Assembly (NCBI RefSeq): GCF_000426365.1
Contig: NZ_AUFF01000009.1
Location: forward strand, 20,975-84,974
Length of the DNA: 64,000 nt
Reading direction: 5' to 3'
Origin: Arenimonas composti TR7-09 = DSM 18010
GTDB taxonomy: Bacteria > Pseudomonadota > Gammaproteobacteria > Xanthomonadales > Xanthomonadaceae
Numbering within the stretch: the first letter of the stretch is position 1; every line of letters starts with the position of its first letter. The notes under the pieces are model-generated. The model saw nothing but the letters and a program-made list of their open reading frames with translations, was not told the DNA's origin and made no database searches. A program made the translations under genes and the position numbers. Of the stretch, positions 60,425 to 64,000 are shown piece after piece.

Positions 60425-61744
60425 TCAGCGGGAGGCGAGACGAACGCCTCCGATGCGACGCAGCTGGGCCATCGCCGGCGCCGTCGCCGCCTGGAAGCGG
60501 GCGAGCTCGGCACCGGTCAGCGGTTCGGGCTTGGGCATCGTCACCGTCAGCGGATCACGGTGAGCGCCGTTGACGCGGAATTCGTAGTGCAGGTGCGGGC
60601 CGCTGGCGAGGCCGGTGGAACCGACGTATCCGATCACGCCGCCCTGCTGCACCTGCTGGCCGACCTTGTACGAACCGAAGCGCGACATGTGCGCGTACAG
60701 GGTCGTGTGGCCGCGGCCGTGGTCGACGACGACGGTGCGGCCGTAGCCGTTCTGCCAGCCGACGAAGCTGACGCGGCCGTCACCGGCGGACATGATCGGC
60801 GTGCCGGGGCTGGCGGCGTAATCGACGCCGCGGTGCGCGCGCACCGTACCGAGGATCGGATGGCGGCGATTCGGGTTGAAGCGCGACGACAGCCGCGCGA
60901 ACTCGATCGGCATGCGCATGAAGCTCTTCTTCAGCGGCCGGCCGGTGTGGTCGAAGAACTCGTACTTGCCGTTGCGCTCGAAACGCAGCGCGGTGTACTC
61001 GGTGCCGCGGTTGACGAAGCTGGCGGCGACGACATCGCCGGCGCGCACGCGCTCGCCGTCGCGCCACAGTTCCTCGTAGACGACCTGGAACTGGTCGCCG
61101 TCGCGCAGGTCGCGGCTGAAGTCGATGTCGTAGGAGAACGCGTTCGCCATCTGGTTGATGGCGTTGTTGCTCAGGCCGGCGCGGGCGCCGTCGGCGTACA
61201 GCGAGCTGGTGATCTCGCCGCTGGCGATCATGATGCGGCGCTCGAGCGGGCGCTCGATAAGGGTCTGGGTGATGGCCTCGGCGTCGATGCGCAGTTCGAT
61301 CCGGTTGGCTTCGTCGCGGTCGAAGCGCAGACCGCGCAGCTGGCCGTCGTCGCCGAACTCGAACGCCAGCTCGGCGCCTTCGCGCAGCCGGCTCAGCGGA
61401 CCTTTCGCCGCGGGGATCTCGAGCACGCGGTGCATCACCGTCGCCGGCACGCCCATCTCCTCGAACACCGCGCCGAGCGTCTGCCCGCTGCGCACGTGCA
61501 CCGTCTGCCACAGCGGGCCGGTGTCGGCGGCGTCGGCATCGACGGCCGCAAGCGGCGGCAACGGCAGGGCGAGGGTGGTGCGGGCGTCGACGTCGTGTGA
61601 CGTGCCTTCGACAGCGTTGGCGAGACCGGGGACGATGGTCGCCACGAGGGCGCCGAGAGAGAGGCCGAGGCCGGCGAGGATCCAGTGCTCGCGGGACCAG
61701 CGGCGGAGGGGAGAAACGCGATACGGCAAGGGATTCTCCCCCAT
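60425..61744 (-). CDS. M23-family peptidoglycan DD-metalloendopeptidase (OapA-type)
   Basis: 439 residues from the ATG at 61744. A GTG at 61777 lies upstream of the probable transcription start; a TTG at 61729 has the better ribosome-binding site (GGGGGAG) and is possible. An N-terminal membrane anchor (HWILAGLGLSLGALVATIV) is followed by an OapA/LysM-like region (VRSGQTLGAVFEEMGV). The LytM domain has HRGVDYAA and HLHYEFRV zinc motifs, with an intervening HTTLYAHM. It would cleave peptide cross-links to allow wall growth. It is divergent from tyrS. Confidence 0.93.
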   Translation of the reverse strand: MGENPLPYRVSPLRRWSREHWILAGLGLSLGALVATIVPGLANAVEGTSHDVDARTTLALPLPPLAAVDADAADTGPLWQTVHVRSGQTLGAVFEEMGVPATVMHRVLEIPAAKGPLSRLREGAELAFEFGDDGQLRGLRFDRDEANRIELRIDAEAITQTLIERPLERRIMIASGEITSSLYADGARAGLSNNAINQMANAFSYDIDFSRDLRDGDQFQVVYEELWRDGERVRAGDVVAASFVNRGTEYTALRFERNGKYEFFDHTGRPLKKSFMRMPIEFARLSSRFNPNRRHPILGTVRAHRGVDYAASPGTPIMSAGDGRVSFVGWQNGYGRTVVVDHGRGHTTLYAHMSRFGSYKVGQQVQQGGVIGYVGSTGLASGPHLHYEFRVNGAHRDPLTVTMPKPEPLTGAELARFQAATAPAMAQLRRIGGVRLASR

Positions 61745-61763
61745 GTGTACGAAAAGTCGCGGT

Positions 61764-61793
61764 ACGATAACCAGCACGAAATCCGCGCGTCAA
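61764..61793 (-). promoter_or_regulatory. Promoter of the M23-anmK operon
   Basis: On the minus strand TTGACG (61793-61788), an 18-base spacer and TATCGT (61769-61764). The start of transcription would fall near 61757, which excludes the GTG at 61777 as the translation start. Confidence 0.55.
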
Positions 61794-61815
61794 ACCCTTG
61801 TCTCCATTCAGTTTT

Positions 61816-61844
61816 TTGATCTTCGCGGTTTAACATTCCATTAA
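61816..61844 (+). promoter_or_regulatory. Promoter region of tyrS
   Basis: TTGATC (61816-61821), a 17-base spacer and CATTAA (61839-61844) give a plausible promoter in an A+T-rich tract. GGTTTAAC occurs nearby and GGTTTAA...TTAACC forms a short dyad around the -10. Confidence 0.45.
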
Positions 61845-61907
61845 CCTGGGTTTAACGTTGCGAGCCTGCAACGCCCCTCTCACCTGAACCAGAGCGCGGT
61901 CCTGTTC

Positions 61908-63125
61908 ATGTCCGACACCTCCCTCGACAACGCGCTGGCCGTCATCGGCCGCGGCGCCGACGAAATCCTCAAGCGCGAAGAGCTCGCCGCACGGCTCGCG
62001 GCCGGGCGACCGCTGCGCGTGAAGGCGGGGTTCGACCCGACCGCGCCCGACCTGCACCTGGGTCATACCGTGCTGCTCAACAAGATGCGGCAGTTCCAGG
62101 ACCTGGGGCACCAGGTGATCTTCCTGATCGGCGACTTCACCGGAATGATCGGCGACCCGACCGGCAAGAACGCCACGCGCAAGCCGCTGACCCGCGATGA
62201 CGTGCTCGCGAACGCGCAGACCTACGCCGACCAGGTGTTCAAGGTGCTCGATCGCGAACGCACCGAGGTTCGCTTCAATTCGGAGTGGTTCGGGCAGATG
62301 GGCGCGGCCGACATGATCCGGCTCGCCGGCCAGCACACGGTCGCGCGCATGCTCGAGCGCGACGACTTCGCCAAGCGCTATGCCGCGCAGCAATCGATCG
62401 CGATCCACGAATTCCTGTATCCGCTGGTGCAGGGCTACGACTCGGTCGCGCTGAAGGCCGATGTCGAGCTCGGCGGCACCGACCAGAAGTTCAACCTGCT
62501 GATGGGTCGCGGCCTGCAGGAGCATTACGGACAGCCGCCGCAGATCGTGCTGACGATGCCGCTGCTCGAGGGCCTCGACGGCGTCAACAAGATGAGCAAG
62601 TCGCTCGGCAACTACATCGGCATCGCCGAGCCGGCGATCGACATCGTCAACAAGACGATGAAGATCGGCGACGCGCTGATGTGGAAGTGGATCGAACTGC
62701 TGAGCTTCGACATCTCCGCAGGGGAGGCGCACAAGCTGCGCGAGGAGGTCGCGTCGGGCCTCAATCCTCGCGACATCAAGCTGCGCCTCGCGCGCGAGCT
62801 GGCGACGCGCTTCCACGATGCGGCTGCTGCGGAGAAGGCGATCGCCGGCTGGCATGCCGCGGTCACCGGCCAGGGCGATACGTCGTTGCTGCCACTGCAG
62901 GACGTCGCGGTACCGGCCGACGGGCTGCGCATCGCCGCACTGCTTTCCGCCGCCGGTCTCGTGCCGAGCAATTCCGAGGCGATGCGCAAGCTGCGCGAAC
63001 GGGCGGTGCGCGTCGACGGCGAGGTGTTCGAGGATCCGCAGCGGCTCTTCACGCCGGGCTACGAGGGTGTGCTGCAGGTTGGCAAGCGCAATTTCGCCCG
63101 CGTGAGGTTGACGCCGGGCGCCTGA
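61908..63125 (+). CDS. tyrS: Tyrosyl-tRNA synthetase
   Basis: 405 residues. The HIGH-type motif is HLGHT in [18 protein letters not shown] and the KMSKS motif is exact (NKMSKSLGN). An S4 RNA-binding domain follows near the C-terminus ([24 protein letters not shown]). The length and sequence fit the shorter TyrRS type common in xanthomonads. It lies 0.65 kb upstream of rRNA operon promoters, as in Xanthomonas. Confidence 0.97.
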   Translation: MSDTSLDNALAVIGRGADEILKREELAARLAAGRPLRVKAGFDPTAPDLHLGHTVLLNKMRQFQDLGHQVIFLIGDFTGMIGDPTGKNATRKPLTRDDVLANAQTYADQVFKVLDRERTEVRFNSEWFGQMGAADMIRLAGQHTVARMLERDDFAKRYAAQQSIAIHEFLYPLVQGYDSVALKADVELGGTDQKFNLLMGRGLQEHYGQPPQIVLTMPLLEGLDGVNKMSKSLGNYIGIAEPAIDIVNKTMKIGDALMWKWIELLSFDISAGEAHKLREEVASGLNPRDIKLRLARELATRFHDAAAAEKAIAGWHAAVTGQGDTSLLPLQDVAVPADGLRIAALLSAAGLVPSNSEAMRKLRERAVRVDGEVFEDPQRLFTPGYEGVLQVGKRNFARVRLTPGA

Positions 63126-63141
63126 CCGCCCGGAGGACGAC

Positions 63142-63618
63142 GTGGAGGAAGTGCTCGGTGACTGGCGTGTGCAACTGCAGGCGCTGTTCGCCGTGGGCTG
63201 GGCGATGCTGCTCGGCGGCGCGATCGGTGTGGAGCGCGAACTCAAGAACCGCCCCGCCGGATTCCGTACCCATATGCTCGTCGCGGGCGCCGCGGCGCTG
63301 CTCGTCGGGCTGGTCGACCTGATCGTCGCGCGCTACGCGGGCGAGTCGCACCGCGGCCTCGTGCAGATCGATCCCGTGCGCCTCGTCGAGGCGGTGGTCG
63401 CCGCGGTGGGCTTCATCGGCGCCGGCACGATCTTCAGGGCGGGCCGCGACGGCGGCATCTCCGGCATCACCACCGCCGCGTCCCTGCTCATGGCGGCGGT
63501 GATCGGCATTGCTGCCGGCCTGCGTGCGCACGTACTCGCGCTCGGTGCGACGCTGCTCGCACTCTCGGTGCTTCTGATGCTCGCGTGGTTCGAGCGACGC
63601 TCGCAGTTCCCGCGCTGA
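63142..63618 (+). CDS. MgtC/SapB-family membrane protein
   Basis: 158 residues from a GTG with GGAGGA upstream. MLLGGAIGVERELKNRPAGFRTHMLV and AVGFIGAGTIFRAGRDGGISGITTAASL are the MgtC/SapB signature. There are four to five transmembrane helices. The short form lacks the C-terminal ACT-like domain of virulence MgtC. The role may be in membrane ion or magnesium homeostasis, but is not established. It is 16 bases downstream of tyrS. Confidence 0.92.
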   Translation: MEEVLGDWRVQLQALFAVGWAMLLGGAIGVERELKNRPAGFRTHMLVAGAAALLVGLVDLIVARYAGESHRGLVQIDPVRLVEAVVAAVGFIGAGTIFRAGRDGGISGITTAASLLMAAVIGIAAGLRAHVLALGATLLALSVLLMLAWFERRSQFPR

Positions 63619-63686
63619 ACGCAGTCGCGAAGCACGGTCCCGAGGCAAGCTTTTCCTGCGCTGAACACGACCGCGCGATTCCCCCT

Positions 63687-63714
63687 TTGCAAAACGGCGG
63701 GTCAGGGCTATTCT
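63687..63714 (+). promoter_or_regulatory. rRNA operon promoter, upstream copy (P1 candidate)
   Basis: TTGCAA (63687-63692), a 16-base spacer and TATTCT (63709-63714), followed by a G+C-rich discriminator (TCGCGCCCC) as expected of stringently controlled promoters. Confidence 0.6.
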
Positions 63715-63772
63715 TCGCGCCCCTTGCAGCGGCGTGCCGCGGCGGGGGCGGCAGGAAGCGGTGAACAGGGTG

Positions 63773-63800
63773 TTGACGTTCCCGGAAAGTGCTGTAAGAT
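63773..63800 (+). promoter_or_regulatory. rRNA operon promoter, downstream copy (P2 candidate)
   Basis: TTGACG (63773-63778), a 16-base spacer and TAAGAT (63795-63800), followed by the G+C-rich GTGCGGCTCG. It is the strongest promoter-like sequence in the window. Confidence 0.75.
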
Positions 63801-64000
63801 GTGCGGCTCGGTCGGACGAGATGTCCGGCGGAACGCGGAGACCGAAACGGCCCGCGACGCGAACGATCTTTGACAGTGTGCGCAGGAAATTTGTGCGGGC
63901 GCCTGGCGGGTGATGGACGAGTCCATTACTTGCAGACGTCTAGCCAAACAAGCTTTTAGTTGTATTGCTATGCAAGCGACGTGAAGCCTGGTCGGACATC
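63801..64000 (+). ncRNA. rRNA operon leader (5' end of the pre-rRNA transcript)
   Basis: The 200 bases after P2 contain GATCTTTGACAGT (63865-63877), a boxA-like antitermination site, and the A+T-rich segment at about 63945-63970 that typically precedes 16S processing in this order. No mature 16S sequence is reached; the gene should begin shortly beyond the window. The span 63619-63686 before P1 has no visible gene. Confidence 0.7.

Overview
The window is very G+C-rich, gene-dense bacterial chromosome. Gene content and order point to a gammaproteobacterium of the Xanthomonadales (Lysobacterales), near Lysobacter/Luteimonas/Xanthomonas. Supporting signs are tatABC, coaBC-dut followed by a long AlgC-type phosphomannomutase, a divergent LysR-aceBA locus, tyrS close upstream of an rRNA operon, abundant REP-type hairpins built on GTAGGAGCG-CTTCAG, and a peptide-modification cassette typical of that group. 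This is inference from proteins and layout, because no 16S sequence lies inside the window.

Layout. 1-4.1 kb: the end of a sulfite-reductase-type flavoprotein and glyQS. 4.2-13.7 kb: a membrane protein, RDD protein, tatABC, a SYLF protein, hemH with an alpha/beta hydrolase, a YgjP-type metalloprotease, rdgC, ttcA, and small YdcH and CpcT/CpeT-like genes. 13.7-18.8 kb: plsB with an unknown lipoprotein, pyrF and a lipoprotein acid phosphatase. 19-23.5 kb: two large tandem paralogous membrane-anchored TPR proteins that I do not recognise. 23.6-29.2 kb: rep helicase, arfB, an acyltransferase, a GT2 glycosyltransferase and an MscS channel. 29.2-33.3 kb: the glyoxylate bypass (LysR regulator, aceB, aceA). 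33.4-38.8 kb: a cNMP-binding/GGDEF protein, then the most unusual locus. There a class III cyclase-like TPR protein, a 93-residue NHLP-type precursor peptide on the opposite strand and a SagB-type flavin dehydrogenase form a putative ribosomal peptide-modification cassette. 38.8-42.5 kb: comM, ubiK, amtB-glnK. 42.6-46.4 kb: divergent polyamine genes speE and speA plus a beta-hydroxyacid dehydrogenase. 46.5-51.2 kb: a small STAS-like protein, SPOR protein, argS, an HD-domain protein and radC. 51.3-56.7 kb: coaBC-dut-algC, a DUF4124 protein and pyrE. 56.8-64 kb: xth, ampG-like transporter, an RHH-like orphan, anmK with an M23 peptidase, tyrS, mgtC-like, and finally the promoters and leader of an rRNA operon whose 16S gene starts beyond the window.

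Two intergenic repeat families overlay this. One is REP-like hairpins, single or paired. The other is arrays with a 7-base period (GAGTAAC, GTAGCAA, CGTAGTT-type units) that sit at gene 3' ends and repeatedly supply the stop codons of the adjacent genes, sometimes of both genes of a convergent pair. No tRNA, CRISPR array, prophage, IS element or transposase (including REP-associated RAYT) was seen.
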